A stretch of DNA of 64,000 nucleotides from Lunularia cruciata (GCA_948567375.1 OX419760.1:53382001-53446000), one strand, 5' to 3'. Positions 36,230 to 47,431 are shown, counted from the first letter of the stretch. Notes: generated from the letters alone by a model not told the origin. Numbers and translations: made by a program.

Positions 36230-36921
36230 TGTGAGCCGGCCTGTCTCTCACTCAGGATGAACCTCTGATGGCTATTATGGTAGCGCACCATGGACTAAGA
36301 AGGCAAGGAACCCCAACTCCATCATACTCCTCCAAGGCTAACACTCCAAGACTCAAGACATTGCTCACTAGAGAACTCAATGAGAGAGAGATAGTTGCAA
36401 ATGAAAGGATGATGAGTACCTCCTCACTCCTTGTTTATATACTTGTGAAATAGTTACGTACTAAAGTTACTAATTACCGTAGTAACTCAAGTTACTAGAC
36501 TAAAAGTCAAGTAAAGTCAAAAAGTAGAAAGGAATATCCATTCACATGGGCATATTCCCCTAAGCATGTGGTCTTATCTTGACCCAACCACTAAAGCAAG
36601 GATTCCTTCACATGGGCTATCCTTGGACTAAAGAAGAATCCAAAACAAAAAGGCTTGCGGGCCCAAGAGTTCTCAACTCTTTCCCCAAAGCCAAACACCT
36701 AGGAATAATACCAAGTCAACACACTAAAATCCAAAATAGTGGTGCTCATCTTTTCTACTTCCTCTAAAGTAAGGTCCCATCTATCTTAGCTATGACTAAC
36801 TTTAGCTAACCATGACTAATATAGAACCATCCTTTATCTCTATATAAATAATATCTCTTAAGTACTTGTAATACCAAGCTAAATATCACAATACCACACA
36901 CATGCACAAATGGGTGTTACA
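36230..36921 (-). repeat. 3' LTR of B2
   Basis: 692 bp from TGTGAGCC (outer side, plus strand) to GTGTTACA next to the PPT. It matches the 5' LTR at 51180-51871 line for line by eye. Confidence 0.95.
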
Positions 36922-36938
36922 TTTACCCCCGGACTAAG
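36922..36938 (-). other. Polypurine tract of B2
   Basis: Minus strand CTTAGTCCGGGGGTAAA immediately before TGTAACACCC; the same tract precedes the 3' LTRs of C and H. Confidence 0.85.
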
Positions 36939-36969
36939 TTTTCACTTTGTCCTCAAAGTGAAGGTCTCT

Positions 36970-39900
36970 CTACCTTCTATGGTACATCTTCAACTTATCA
37001 TGGTTAATCCTATCAAAGTGTCTTCCTCCCAACTCCTTGAGATCATAAGTGTAATTTCCCCACACCTTCTCTACTATGAAAGGTCCAAAGTACTTAGGCA
37101 AAAACTTCTTTTGTACTCTCTTGAATCGAATGGAATCAAACAACATTACCCAATCACCTTCTTTGAAAGGCTCCACCTTCTTCTTGCCTTGCCTCTTGTC
37201 ATAGCTCTCCTTTTGTTTCCTTTGGGCTTGCTCCACTCGAACCATAGCAACTGCTCTTGCCTCTTCCAACTCCATGAGTTGATCCTTCCTTGACTTCTCT
37301 GCATCACTTCCTTGTGCTTTCTTCAATCTCCTATGAATGCTTTGGAAGGTAGGAAGATCAAAGTGAATAGGTAAGGTAGACTCAATACCATACACCAATT
37401 GGAATGGAGAATATCCAGTGGAAGTCTTCATGGTTGTCCTATACTCCCACAAAACTGCATGAATCCTCTTGTCCCAATGATGTTTAGCCCCCTCCATTTC
37501 TGCATCTTTGGCCAACATCATGCACAAGGTCTGATTGGTTCTCTCTGCCAAGCCATTGGAATTTGGCTTATAGGATGTAGTTACTCTATGTGTGATAGAG
37601 AAATGTCGTAGCATGGCTGTAGTAATGCTTCCTGTAAACTCTCCTCCTCTATCAGAAACCAACTCCAAAGGGCATCCAAACCTAGTGATAATGCGTTCAT
37701 AAAGAAATCTACCCACTTCATCTTCATTCTTGTCACTCAATGGTCTAGCCTCAACCCACTTGGTAAGGTAATCAGTAACTACCACAATGTACCGATTGTT
37801 CCTTGGGGTTCTATTGAGAGGTCCTACAAAATCAATTCCCCACTTCTCAAAGGGTCCTAGCAATGGAATTGATCTAAGTGGTGGAGTGGATGTAGACTTT
37901 CTAGCAAAAGCTTGACAAACATGACAAGTTTTGCAATAATCAAGACAATCCTTGAAAATCCCTCTCCAATGGTAACCTGCATCTAGAATCTTGAAAGCAG
38001 TCACCTTTCCTGCAAAGTGTCCTCCACATACTAAACCTTCATGAAACTCCTTTATGAGTAGGATAGACTCTTCCTTACCCACTGCTCTTCGAAGTAGACC
38101 ATCTGCTCCTTGGTGAAAAAGAATATCATCCACCATTGTGTAAGGTCTAGATCTTGCTGCAAGGGCCTTCCTCTCCCTAGCATGCATCCCTTCTGGATAG
38201 TTACCTCTTGTCACAAAATCCACAATCTCCTTGTACTCCATTGGAACCTCTTGAGTGACTGAGATTGTCATGAGCTCCTCATCCGGGAAGGAATCATCTA
38301 CTGGCTCATCTCCATCATGATCATAGGCTCTAGATAACAAATCAGCATTTGCATGTTTCTTTCCTGGCCTATCCTCAATTGTGTAGTCATACTCAGACAA
38401 GAGAATCATCCACCTTGCTAGTCTCCCTTCAACATTAGGCTTGTTGAAGATGTACTTCAAAGCCTTGTGATCCGTGACAATTGTGGCCTTCCCTCCAATC
38501 AAGTAGTGTCTAAACTTCTTGAGACCAAAGATCACTGCCAACCCTTCTCTCTCTGTGACAGAGTAGTTCTTCTCTGCTGAAACCATCTGCCTACTAGCAT
38601 AAGCTATTGGATGATCATGCCCATCTTGGTCTAATTGACTAAGAGTGCATCCTATAGCTACATTAGAAGCATCAGTGTAGAGGATGAAAGGCTTACTCCA
38701 ATCAGGTTTAGCAAGAATTGGAGCTACAACAAGGGATTGCTTGAGCTCCTCAAAAGCTTTGAGAGCCTCCTTGTCTTCCAAAATCACCATGTAATCTACA
38801 CCCTTCTTCATGTAGATGGTCAATGCATAAGCCTTGTTGGAAAATGAGAAGATGAACCTCCTATAGTACCCAACCATTCCCAAGAATTGGCGTAACTTTG
38901 TCAAGCTTGAAGGGAATGGAAGGTCTGAGATTTTCCTCACCTTCTCAGGATCAACTGCTATTCCATCCTTGGAGATGATGTGCCCCAAAAGTAGACCTTC
39001 TTCACATCCAAAAATGCACTTCTCTGGGTTGAGTGATGCATTTGCCTCATCCAAGCGTTGCAAGACTTTGATTAGGTGCTCAAAGTGCTCCTCCTTGCTC
39101 CCATAGACACAAAAGTCATCAATGAAATCTCTCACAAATTTCCCAATGAAAGGTTCAAATACCTTGTTCATGAACCGTTGGAATGTGGCTGGAGCATTGC
39201 AAAGCCCAAAAGGCATGACCTTGAAAGCGTAAGTTCCCCAAGGTGTGGTGAATGTGGTGAGTTGTTGATGCTCTGGTGCAATCTTGATTTGGTTATATCC
39301 ACTATAACCATCTCCAAAACTGTACCTCTCATGACCTGCAACCTCCTCCAAGATCTCATCAATGAATGGCAATGGGTAGTAGTCCTTCTTGGTAACAGCA
39401 TTGAGCTTCTTGTAATCCACACATACCCGAAGCTTGCCATTCTTTTTCTTCACAATGACAATTGGAGACACCCATTCTGAATTCTCCACCTCAAAGATAA
39501 ATCCAGCCTCCTTGAGCTTATCAATCTCCTCCTTCACAACCAAAGATATTGGTGGGCTAATGCGACGTTGCTTTTGGCGGATTGGTCTTGCATGTGACTC
39601 CACCTCTATCTTGTGCTCCTCCAAGGTGACTTCCTTCAAATCCTTGTAACTAAAAGCAAACACATGGATGAACTTGCGGAAAATCTCCTCAAATCTCACC
39701 TTCTCCTCCTTGGTAACATTTGGGCCATACTTGAGGGTAGATAACCTTCTCTCTACCTCCTCAAGTGTCAATGGTGATTTATCTGGGTCCTTCAAAACCT
39801 CTGGCTTAGGTGCAAAATCCATAGCACACAAAGGATACACATCTGAATCAGATTCAGATTCATCCTCCTCCGTGGAAGTCTCCTCTTCCATGCTTGTGTC

Positions 39901-40320
39901 CACACCTGAAGCTCCTCCTTCAGAATCAGATTCCCAATAATCAGAAGATGGGGTATCTGAATGTGAGGTGTTGGTGGTGTTAGTCACAGGAACTATGACT
40001 CTATGGTTTGATGGCCCAATCCTTAAGTACCCTTTGTGCCATCGATCAGTTGTGCGTGCTGCTCTCAACCATGGCCTCCCAAGAAGTAAGTCATAGCTTG
40101 AATCCTTCAAGACTTGGAAAGTCATGAGATTTTGAACTCCCATAACTGAAACTACCACCTTATCCATCACTCCTACTGGTCGAACTTGTTGCTTGTTTGC
40201 CATGCTCACCACAAATGTTGAAGCTCTTGAGGGTATCATACCCAACTTCTTCATCAACCTTTCTGACATGGCATTCACTGCTGATCCTCCATCAACCAAT
40301 GCATCCTTGATGTTGTGACC
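36970..40320 (-). pseudogene. B2 Gag-Pol, C-terminal part (protease to integrase), separated by C
   Basis: Open from the C insertion site to the stop at 36970-36972 (about 1117 codons). It includes the protease loop DGGS just after the break, RT with FIDDFCVYG near 39112, RNase H with LYTDAS near 38670, integrase HHCC near 38040-37910, core Asp near 37830 and 37650 and Glu near 37540, and a terminal PKYFGPFIV block near 37090. It is nearly identical to the matching part of C; one visible difference is SSLTKLRQ against SSLKKLRQ. It is broken only because C separates it from gag at 48127-49602. Confidence 0.93.
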
Positions 40321-40999
40321 TGTAACACCCATTTGTGCATGTGTGTGGTATTGTGATATTTAGCTTAGTATTACAAGTACTTAAGAGATATTATTTATAT
40401 AGAGATAAAGGATGGTTCTATATTAGTCATGGTTAGCTAAAGTTAGTCATAGCTAAGATAGATGGGACCTTACTTTAGAGGAAGTAGAAAAGATGAGCAC
40501 CACTATTTTGGATTTTAGTGTGTTGACTTGGTATTATTCCTAGGTGTTTGGCTTTGGGGAAAGAGTTGAGAACTCTTGGGCCCGCAAGCCTTTTTGTTTT
40601 GGATTCTTCTTTAGTCCAAGGATAGCCCATGTGAAGGAATCCTTGCTTTAGTGGTTGGGTCAAGATAAGGGGAATATGCCCATGTGTATGGATATTCCTT
40701 TCTACTTTTTGACTTTACTTGACTTTTAGTCTAGTAACTTGAGTTACTACGGTAATTAGTAACTTTGGTACGTAACTATTTCACAAGTATATAAACAAGG
40801 TGTGAGGAGGTACTCATCATCCTTTCATTTGCAACTATCTCTCTCTCATTGAGTTCTCTAGTGAGCAATGTCTTGAGTCTTGGAGTGTTAGCCTTGGAGG
40901 AGTATGATGGAGTTGGGGTTCCTTGCCTTCTTAGTCCATGGTGCGCTACCATAATAGCCATCAGAGGTTCATCCTGAGTGAGAGACAGGCCGGCTCACA
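40321..40999 (+). repeat. 5' LTR of element C
   Basis: From TGTAACACCC to GGCCGGCTCACA, 679 bp. It lacks 13 bp relative to the B2 LTRs (near 40670), which marks a different subfamily or source copy. It contains the 16-bp palindrome AGTAACTTGAGTTACT at 40733-40748 and a TATA box at 40788. Confidence 0.95.
40788..40795 (+). promoter_or_regulatory. TATA box in the family 2 LTR
   Basis: TATATAAA in CACAAGTATATAAACAAGG, conserved in every family 2 LTR in the window. It would place the genomic RNA start near 40820, giving a U3 of about 500 bp. Confidence 0.7.
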
Positions 41000-41003
41000 T
41001 TTT

Positions 41004-41020
41004 TGGTTCCGTTGCCGGGA
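41004..41020 (+). other. Primer-binding site of element C
   Basis: TGGTTCCGTTGCCGGGA begins four bases after the LTR end. It resembles the CCGTTGCCGGGGA-type PBS known in plant Athila/Tat elements. Confidence 0.85.
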
Positions 41021-41040
41021 CCTCTCTAGAAGGCAAGATA

Positions 41041-41211
41041 ATGTTCCGCGTCCAATTCTACATTAGGCAGAAGGAGGCTATGAGAGCTCACTTGGAAAGA
41101 ACATTAGGAGAGGAGAGGGCTGAACTTATGTTAGAGAACCAAGATCCATTTGTATACCCTGTAGTTCATTATGATGTCTTTGAGGTGATTTTGTACATCT
41201 TGTACACATGA
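41041..41211 (+). CDS. 56-codon leader ORF of family 2
   Basis: ATG 41041 to stop 41209-41211, starting 20 bp after the PBS, with product start MFRVQFYIRQKEAMRAHLER. The same ORF with the same length is on the minus strand in B2 (51138-50968) and is broken in H. It is charged in the middle and ends in a hydrophobic stretch (VILYILY). I do not recognise it. It may be a translated leader peptide or an upstream ORF that tunes Gag-Pol translation. Conservation alone is weak evidence because C and B2 are almost identical. Confidence 0.4.
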   Translation: MFRVQFYIRQKEAMRAHLERTLGEERAELMLENQDPFVYPVVHYDVFEVILYILYT

Positions 41212-41859
41212 GAGGAATTGGAGAGATTGTGTGAGGTGGATTGCAGATTTTGGGGATTAAGGTGATTTTGGGCAAAATCTCAAGTTTGAGATCTGGACTT
41301 GAGATTTCTACACATGATAGCTTGGGTTATCTTTCAATTAGCACACTTGAAATTATTGAGAGAGCTTCTATGCGCATTGGGCTAGAATTTTTGAAAGGTG
41401 ATAGGGTAAAGTGCTCCCGCAACTGCATGCTCTCTGGAAAATTGTACAGAGTCTGCCATTTCTTCAATTTTCAGTGAATCGTCCTGAACATTTCCAAGAA
41501 AATTCAGTGCATTGTATCCTACCTGCTGCCACAAAAATTACAGAGAGATAGTTTTTGTGCAGGGCGTTATGAGTTTTTGAAGTGAGGGGGGTGGTTTTCA
41601 GACCAAATCTGAAATATGGGTGCTGAATAGAAAGGTGTCTAGGCCAAATGGCTCGATGAAAAGATCTAAAATTTTGCAGGGAGGGACGCCCTAGAGTTGT
41701 GATCAAGTGTGGAAAATTTCAGAGGACTGTGACATATTAGTTGGGAGATTTGAGTGACATTGTGAGGAAGGGTCAATTCTGCAGAGTGGAGATCTCATGC
41801 ATGAGAAGTTTGAGATCAACAAAAAGCATGTTTGAGTGTTTAGATTCATCTTTGGGAAC
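41212..41859 (+). other. Untranslated leader of C between the two small ORFs
   Basis: About 650 bp with no supported gene, highly similar to the B2 leader and diverged in H (7100-7818). Confidence 0.7.
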
Positions 41860-42333
41860 ATGGAGGGTCATCAAGAGTGGAAATTGAGATTATGCAAGGT
41901 TCCCCAAGGGTTTGAGGTGATTGTAGGGGTGGATTTGAGGAAAAGAGAGTTTACAATAGAATTTGAAGAGAGTGTTGAGAGGATCCAAAAACCTACATCA
42001 CTTGGAGGAAAGAGTGAGTCTAAGTGCTTTCTATGTGGAGAGAAGGGACATAAGGCAAGTTCATGTCCATTAACCTTTGAGAGCAAGAGATTGAGGGAAA
42101 GGAGAGGCTTACTTGACTTGGGTTTGCATGTTGGACCTTCTTCACCAAGATTGGGAGGGAGAAGATCTAAGACCAAGGAGTTGTGTGAGGTTTGTGGAGT
42201 TGAAGGACTTCCAAAAGGTCATGAGTGTAGTGGAGTAAAAGCACTTTTGGAAACTTTGGTGAAGGATCTTGGAGAGAGTCTTAGTACAGCTACAGAAATA
42301 CTACCACCTTCATCAGCTAGTTCTCAAGATTAG
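41860..42333 (+). CDS. Separate CCHC zinc-knuckle protein upstream of Gag-Pol
   Basis: ATG 41860 (MEGHQEWKLRLCKVPQG) gives 157 aa. A canonical CX2CX4HX4C knuckle, CFLCGEKGHKASSC, lies near residue 60; a second cluster, CEVCGVEGLPKGHEC, lies near residue 110. A basic region (RERRGLLDLG, GGRRSKTK) lies between them. CCHC knuckles bind single-stranded nucleic acid in retroelement Gag proteins, so a nucleocapsid-like or RNA-binding role is likely. Gag-Pol downstream has its own knuckle, so this would be a second such protein. An intact copy is in B2 (50319-49846) and a broken copy in H. A cellular or duplicated-gag origin cannot be decided here. Confidence 0.75.
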   Translation: MEGHQEWKLRLCKVPQGFEVIVGVDLRKREFTIEFEESVERIQKPTSLGGKSESKCFLCGEKGHKASSCPLTFESKRLRERRGLLDLGLHVGPSSPRLGGRRSKTKELCEVCGVEGLPKGHECSGVKALLETLVKDLGESLSTATEILPPSSASSQD

Positions 42334-42568
42334 TGATGGAGATAATCTTTCAACTTATGGATAAACTATCCATGAGAGTTAGATTAATATGCACTCTAGG
42401 ATTTGATGTTGCTATAGAAATCTTGGAGCAACCTGAACCTTTTGTGTTCCCTAGAGTGGATTATTCTCAGATGGTGTTAGTCATGTATATACTCTATTAG
42501 TAATAGAGTGAGAGAAAAGAAAAGAGAAAAAAAAAATTAAGAGAAAAGAAAGATAGTGAGGGGTTAAG
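42334..42568 (+). other. Spacer before Gag-Pol of C
   Basis: 235 bp ending in a purine-rich stretch (GAGAGAAAAGAAAAGAG, then a short poly-A) just upstream of the Gag-Pol ATG. No ORF is supported. A possible site for internal initiation, which is inference only. Confidence 0.6.
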
Positions 42569-45500
42569 ATGGGGAAACTTCCGGTTTTCTTTGGCAAGGA
42601 TGGAGAAGATGTGGAGGCCTTTGTGAGAGACTTCAAGAGAGCTTGCATAGGAAACAATGAGAGGAGGAAGAATGAGTGGGCCTCATTATTACCAGATTTC
42701 TTTGAGGATGCAGCACTTACATGGTATGAGTCAGAATACCAAAAGAGAGAGAGGAGAGAGGGGGAAGAGGAGTCTTGGGAGACTTTGACTTCAGCACTCA
42801 TTGAGAACTTTCTTCCTGATGAGAGTTATGAGAGATTGATGAGTGAGGTTACATTTCTCAAGCAAGGAGATGGAGAGAAAGTGAGGGTCTATGTGGAAAG
42901 AGTGGAAAAGTTGGAGTCCAGATTTCGCATAGTGTTGAGGAAGGGTGGGGATGATGTGGAGACTACAATGATTGGCATAGGGGCCATGCTCACCAAGAAT
43001 TTTGTGGGAGGATTGAGACCACAAATTAGAAGCAAGGTGAGATATGAGAAACCTTCTTCCAAGGTTGAAGCTATCAAGATTGCAATTCGTATGGAGGAGA
43101 GTTTGGAAGGGGATGAGAGTGATTTGGTGGTGAAGGAGGTTGTGCATCCTCCTCAAGGCTACAAGTATGGTGGAACTTCTGATACTTTGGTGACAAGGGT
43201 TGCACCACAAGTAGTAGTTGCTCCAATTCTTGCACCTCCACCAAAAGATCCACTCCAAACCATCACAGAACAACTTGCGGATCTCAAGATCAATGTGGTG
43301 CAACTATGGGAGAAGAGAGAGGTGGATCAGAATGTAGGGAGAGGACCTAGGAGTTATGGAAACTATCCATATAGAGGAGGCCAACCAGCCAACAATTTCA
43401 ATGATAGAAATTGTTTTGGTTGTGGAGGAAGAGGCCATATCCAAAGGAATTGCCCAAATTCCACTTACCATGGAGGAAGGGGTTATGAGGGAGCCAATAG
43501 AGGGAAAGAGGGAGGTAGTGAAACCCAAGTGGCTCCTAATCCCAACAAAGGTAAGGGGATAGCATCTATAGATGTGGTTGAGAGCAAGTATGAGAAGGGA
43601 GAGTGCTCAAACTCCAAGGGTCTTAATTTGGAGCTTTTGGCACAAGAGAAGAAGAGAGCTCGTTTTGCAGAGGATGTTCACTCTTCTCAAGGATTTACTT
43701 CAAGCAAGGATATTCCTATGTCTACTAGGAGCACTTGCACCTCAACACCATCAACAACAAAGACTCCAAGGAAGAAGTTGGGGATGGAGGACTTCTTGAT
43801 CTCAAAGCAACAATGGAACTACAATGTGTTGGAGGATGTTGGTAGTCACAAGGCTAACATCACAGTGGGCCAATTAATTGCTTTGAACCCTACCTTGAGA
43901 AAGGAGCTTAGAGGTGGTTTGAGTTCTACAAGGAGCAAAAAGAAGAAGAAGGCAAAAGTTCCAGTATCAATGGGGGTGGTGGATGCCAAGCCAGCACCAT
44001 GGGAGGCTTGTGAATATGCCTCCAAGATTGATGTGAGAGTGAATGGTCACAACATCAAGGATGCATTGGTTGATGGAGGATCAGCAGTGAATGCCATGTC
44101 AGAAAGGTTGATGAAGAAGTTGGGTATGATACCCTCAAGACCTTCAACATTTGTGGTGAGCATGGCAAACAAGCAACAAGTTCGACCAGTAGGGGTGATG
44201 GATAAGGTGGTAGTTTCAGTTATGGGAGTTCAAAATCTCATGACTTTCCAAGTCTTGAAGGATTCAAGCTATGACTTACTTCTTGGGAGGCCATGGTTGA
44301 GAGCAGCACGCACAACTGATCGATGGCACAAAGGGTACTTGAGGATTGGGCCATCAAACCATAGAGTCACTGTTCCTGTGACTAACACCACCAACACTTC
44401 ACATTCAGATACCCCATCTTCTAATTATTGGGAATCAGATTCTGAAGAAGGAGCTTCAGGTGTGGACACAAGCATGGAAGAGGAGACTTCCACGGAGGAA
44501 GATGAATCTGAATCTGATTCAGATGTGTATCCCTTGTGTGCTATGGATTTTGCACCTAAGCCAGAGGTTTTGAAGGACCCAGATAAATCACCATTGACAC
44601 TTGAGGAGGTAGAGAGAAGGTTATCTACCCTCAAGTATGGCCCAAATGTTACCAAGGAGGAGAAGGTGAGATTTGAGGAGATTTTCCGCAAGTTCATCCA
44701 TGTGTTTGCTTTTAGTTACAAGGATTTGAAGGAAGTCACCTTGGAGGAGCACAAGATAGAGGTGGAGTCACATGCAAGACCAATCCGCCAAAAGCAACGT
44801 CGCATTAGCCCACCAATATCTTTGGTTGTGAAGGAGGAGATTGATAAGCTCAAGGAGGCTAGATTTATCTTTGAGGTGGAGAATTCAGAATGGGTGTCTC
44901 CAATTGTCATTGTGAAGAAAAAGAATGGCAAGCTTCGGGTATGTGTGGATTACAAGAAGCTTAATGCTGTTACCAAGAAGGACTACTACCCATTGCCATT
45001 CATTGATGAGATCTTGGAGGAGGTTGCAGGTCATGAGAGGTACAGTTTTGGAGATGGTTATAGTGGATATAACCAAATAAAGATTGCACCAGAGCATCAA
45101 CAACTCACCACATTCACCACACCTTGGGGAACTTACGCTTTCAAGGTCATGCCTTTTGGGCTTTGCAATGCTCCAGCCACATTCCAACGGTTCATGAACA
45201 AGGTATTTGAACCTTTCATTGGGAAATTTGTGAGAGATTTCATTGATGACTTTTGTGTCTATGGGAGCAAGGAGGAGCACTTTGAGCACCTAATCAAAGT
45301 CTTGCAACGCTTGGATGAGGCAAATGCATCACTCAACCCAGAGAAGTGCATTTTTGGATGTGAAGAAGGTCTACTTTTGGGGCACATCATCTCCAAGGAT
45401 GGAATAGCAGTTGATCCTGAGAAGGTGAGGAAAATCTCAGACCTTCCATTCCCTTCAAGCTTGAAAAAGTTACGCCAATTCTTGGGAATGGTTGGGTACT

Positions 45501-47395
45501 ATAGGAGGTTCATCTTCTCATTTTCCAACAAGGCTTATGCATTGACCATCTACATGAAGAAGGGTGTAGATTACATGGTGATTTTGGAAGACAAGGAGGC
45601 TCTCAAAGCTTTTGAGGAGCTCAAGCAATCCCTTGTTGTAGCTCCAATTCTTGCTAAACCTGATTGGAGTAAGCCTTTCATCCTCTACACTGATGCTTCT
45701 AATGTAGCTATAGGATGCACTCTTAGTCAATTAGACCAAGATGGGCATGATCATCCAATAGCTTATGCTAGTAGGCAGATGGTTTCAGCAGAGAAGAACT
45801 ACTCTGTCACAGAGAGAGAAGGGTTGGCAGTGATCTTTGGTCTCAAGAAGTTTAGACACTACTTGATTGGAGGGAAAGCCACAATTGTCACGGATCACAA
45901 GGCTTTGAAGTACATCTTCAACAAGCCTAATGTTGAAGGGAGACTAGCAAGGTGGATGATACTCTTGTCTGAGTATGACTACACAATTGAGGATAGGCCA
46001 GGAAAGAAACATGCAAATGCTGATTTGTTATCTAGAGCCTATGATCATGATGGAGATGAGCCAGTAGATGATTCTTTCCCGGATGAGGAGCTCATGACAA
46101 TCTCAGTCACTCAAGAGGTTCCAATGGAGTACAAGGAGATTGTGGATTTTGTGACAAGAGGTAACTATCCAGAAGGGATGCATGCTAGGGAGAGGAAGGC
46201 CCTTGCAGCAAGATCTAGACCTTACACAATGGTGGATGATATTCTTTTTCACCAAGGAGCAGATGGTCTACTTCGAAGAGCAGTGGGTAAGGAAGAGTCT
46301 ATCCTACTCATAAAGGAGTTTCATGAAGGTTTAGTATGTGGAGGACACTTTGCAGGAAAGGTGACTGCTTTCAAGATTCTAGATGCAGGTTACCATTGGA
46401 GAGGGATTTTCAAGGATTGTCTTGATTATTGCAAAACTTGTCATGTTTGTCAAGCTTTTGCTAGAAAGTCTACATCCACTCCACCACTTAGATCAATTCC
46501 ATTGCTAGGACCCTTTGAGAAGTGGGGAATTGATTTTGTAGGACCTCTCAATAGAACCCCAAGGAACAATCGGTACATTGTGGTAGTTACTGATTACCTT
46601 ACCAAGTGGGTTGAGGCTAGACCATTGAGGGACAAGAATGAAGATGAAGTAGGTAGATTTCTTTATGAACGCATTATCACTAGGTTTGGATGCCCTTTGG
46701 AGTTGGTTTCTGATAGAGGAGGAGAGTTTACAGGAAGCATTACTACAGCCATGCTACGACATTTCTCTATCACACATAGAGTAACTACATCCTATAAGCC
46801 AAATTCCAATGGCTTGGCAGAGAGAACCAATCAGACCTTGTGCATGATGTTGGCCAAAGATGCAGAAATGGAGGGGGCTAAACATCATTGGGACAAGAGG
46901 ATTCATGCAGTTTTGTGGGAGTATAGGACAACCATGAAGACTTCCACTGGATATTCTCCATTCCAATTGGTGTATGGTATTGAGTCTACCTTACCTATTC
47001 ACTTTGATCTTCCTACCTTCCAAAGCATTCATAGGAGATTGAAGAAAGCACAAGGAAGTGATGCAGAGAAGTCAAGGAAGGATCAACTCATGGAGTTGGA
47101 AGAAGCAAGAGCAGTTGCTATGGTTCGAGTGGAGCAAGCCCAAAGGAAACAAAAGGAGAGCTATGACAAGAGGCAAGGCAAGAAGAAGGTGGAGCCTTTC
47201 AAAGAAGGTGATTGGGTAATGTTGTTTGATTCCATTCAATTCAAGAGAGTGCAAAAGAAGTTTTTGCCTAAGTACTTTGGACCTTTCATAGTAGAGAAGG
47301 TGTGGGGAAATTACACTTATGATCTCAAGGAGTTGGGAGGAAGACACTTTGATAGGATTAACCATGATAAGTTGAAGATGTACCATAGAAGGTAG
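42569..47395 (+). CDS. gag-pol: Gag-Pol polyprotein of element C, intact 1608 aa
   Basis: A single frame from ATG 42569 (MGKLPVFFGKDGEDVEAF) to TAG 47395. Order with approximate residues: Gag 1-250; CCHC knuckle CFGCGGRGHIQRNC 282-295; aspartic protease with DGGS at 502 in place of the usual D-S/T-G; RT about 740-1010 with FIDDFCVYG and the catalytic pair D893-D894; RNase H with LYTDAS, Asp 1042; integrase HHCC finger from H1252 to CKTCHVC near 1294; integrase core D1322, D1382, E1418 (35 residues between the last two); GPY/F-like block PKYFGPFIV near 1567. There is no chromodomain. Gag and Pol are fused without a stop or frameshift, so the Gag:Pol ratio must be set some other way, perhaps by processing. 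The only intact Pol in the window. Confidence 0.97.
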   Translation: MGKLPVFFGKDGEDVEAFVRDFKRACIGNNERRKNEWASLLPDFFEDAALTWYESEYQKRERREGEEESWETLTSALIENFLPDESYERLMSEVTFLKQGDGEKVRVYVERVEKLESRFRIVLRKGGDDVETTMIGIGAMLTKNFVGGLRPQIRSKVRYEKPSSKVEAIKIAIRMEESLEGDESDLVVKEVVHPPQGYKYGGTSDTLVTRVAPQVVVAPILAPPPKDPLQTITEQLADLKINVVQLWEKREVDQNVGRGPRSYGNYPYRGGQPANNFNDRNCFGCGGRGHIQRNCPNSTYHGGRGYEGANRGKEGGSETQVAPNPNKGKGIASIDVVESKYEKGECSNSKGLNLELLAQEKKRARFAEDVHSSQGFTSSKDIPMSTRSTCTSTPSTTKTPRKKLGMEDFLISKQQWNYNVLEDVGSHKANITVGQLIALNPTLRKELRGGLSSTRSKKKKKAKVPVSMGVVDAKPAPWEACEYASKIDVRVNGHNIKDALVDGGSAVNAMSERLMKKLGMIPSRPSTFVVSMANKQQVRPVGVMDKVVVSVMGVQNLMTFQVLKDSSYDLLLGRPWLRAARTTDRWHKGYLRIGPSNHRVTVPVTNTTNTSHSDTPSSNYWESDSEEGASGVDTSMEEETSTEEDESESDSDVYPLCAMDFAPKPEVLKDPDKSPLTLEEVERRLSTLKYGPNVTKEEKVRFEEIFRKFIHVFAFSYKDLKEVTLEEHKIEVESHARPIRQKQRRISPPISLVVKEEIDKLKEARFIFEVENSEWVSPIVIVKKKNGKLRVCVDYKKLNAVTKKDYYPLPFIDEILEEVAGHERYSFGDGYSGYNQIKIAPEHQQLTTFTTPWGTYAFKVMPFGLCNAPATFQRFMNKVFEPFIGKFVRDFIDDFCVYGSKEEHFEHLIKVLQRLDEANASLNPEKCIFGCEEGLLLGHIISKDGIAVDPEKVRKISDLPFPSSLKKLRQFLGMVGYYRRFIFSFSNKAYALTIYMKKGVDYMVILEDKEALKAFEELKQSLVVAPILAKPDWSKPFILYTDASNVAIGCTLSQLDQDGHDHPIAYASRQMVSAEKNYSVTEREGLAVIFGLKKFRHYLIGGKATIVTDHKALKYIFNKPNVEGRLARWMILLSEYDYTIEDRPGKKHANADLLSRAYDHDGDEPVDDSFPDEELMTISVTQEVPMEYKEIVDFVTRGNYPEGMHARERKALAARSRPYTMVDDILFHQGADGLLRRAVGKEESILLIKEFHEGLVCGGHFAGKVTAFKILDAGYHWRGIFKDCLDYCKTCHVCQAFARKSTSTPPLRSIPLLGPFEKWGIDFVGPLNRTPRNNRYIVVVTDYLTKWVEARPLRDKNEDEVGRFLYERIITRFGCPLELVSDRGGEFTGSITTAMLRHFSITHRVTTSYKPNSNGLAERTNQTLCMMLAKDAEMEGAKHHWDKRIHAVLWEYRTTMKTSTGYSPFQLVYGIESTLPIHFDLPTFQSIHRRLKKAQGSDAEKSRKDQLMELEEARAVAMVRVEQAQRKQKESYDKRQGKKKVEPFKEGDWVMLFDSIQFKRVQKKFLPKYFGPFIVEKVWGNYTYDLKELGGRHFDRINHDKLKMYHRR

Positions 47396-47431
47396 AGAGA
47401 CCTTCACTTTGAGGACAAAGTGAAAACTTAG

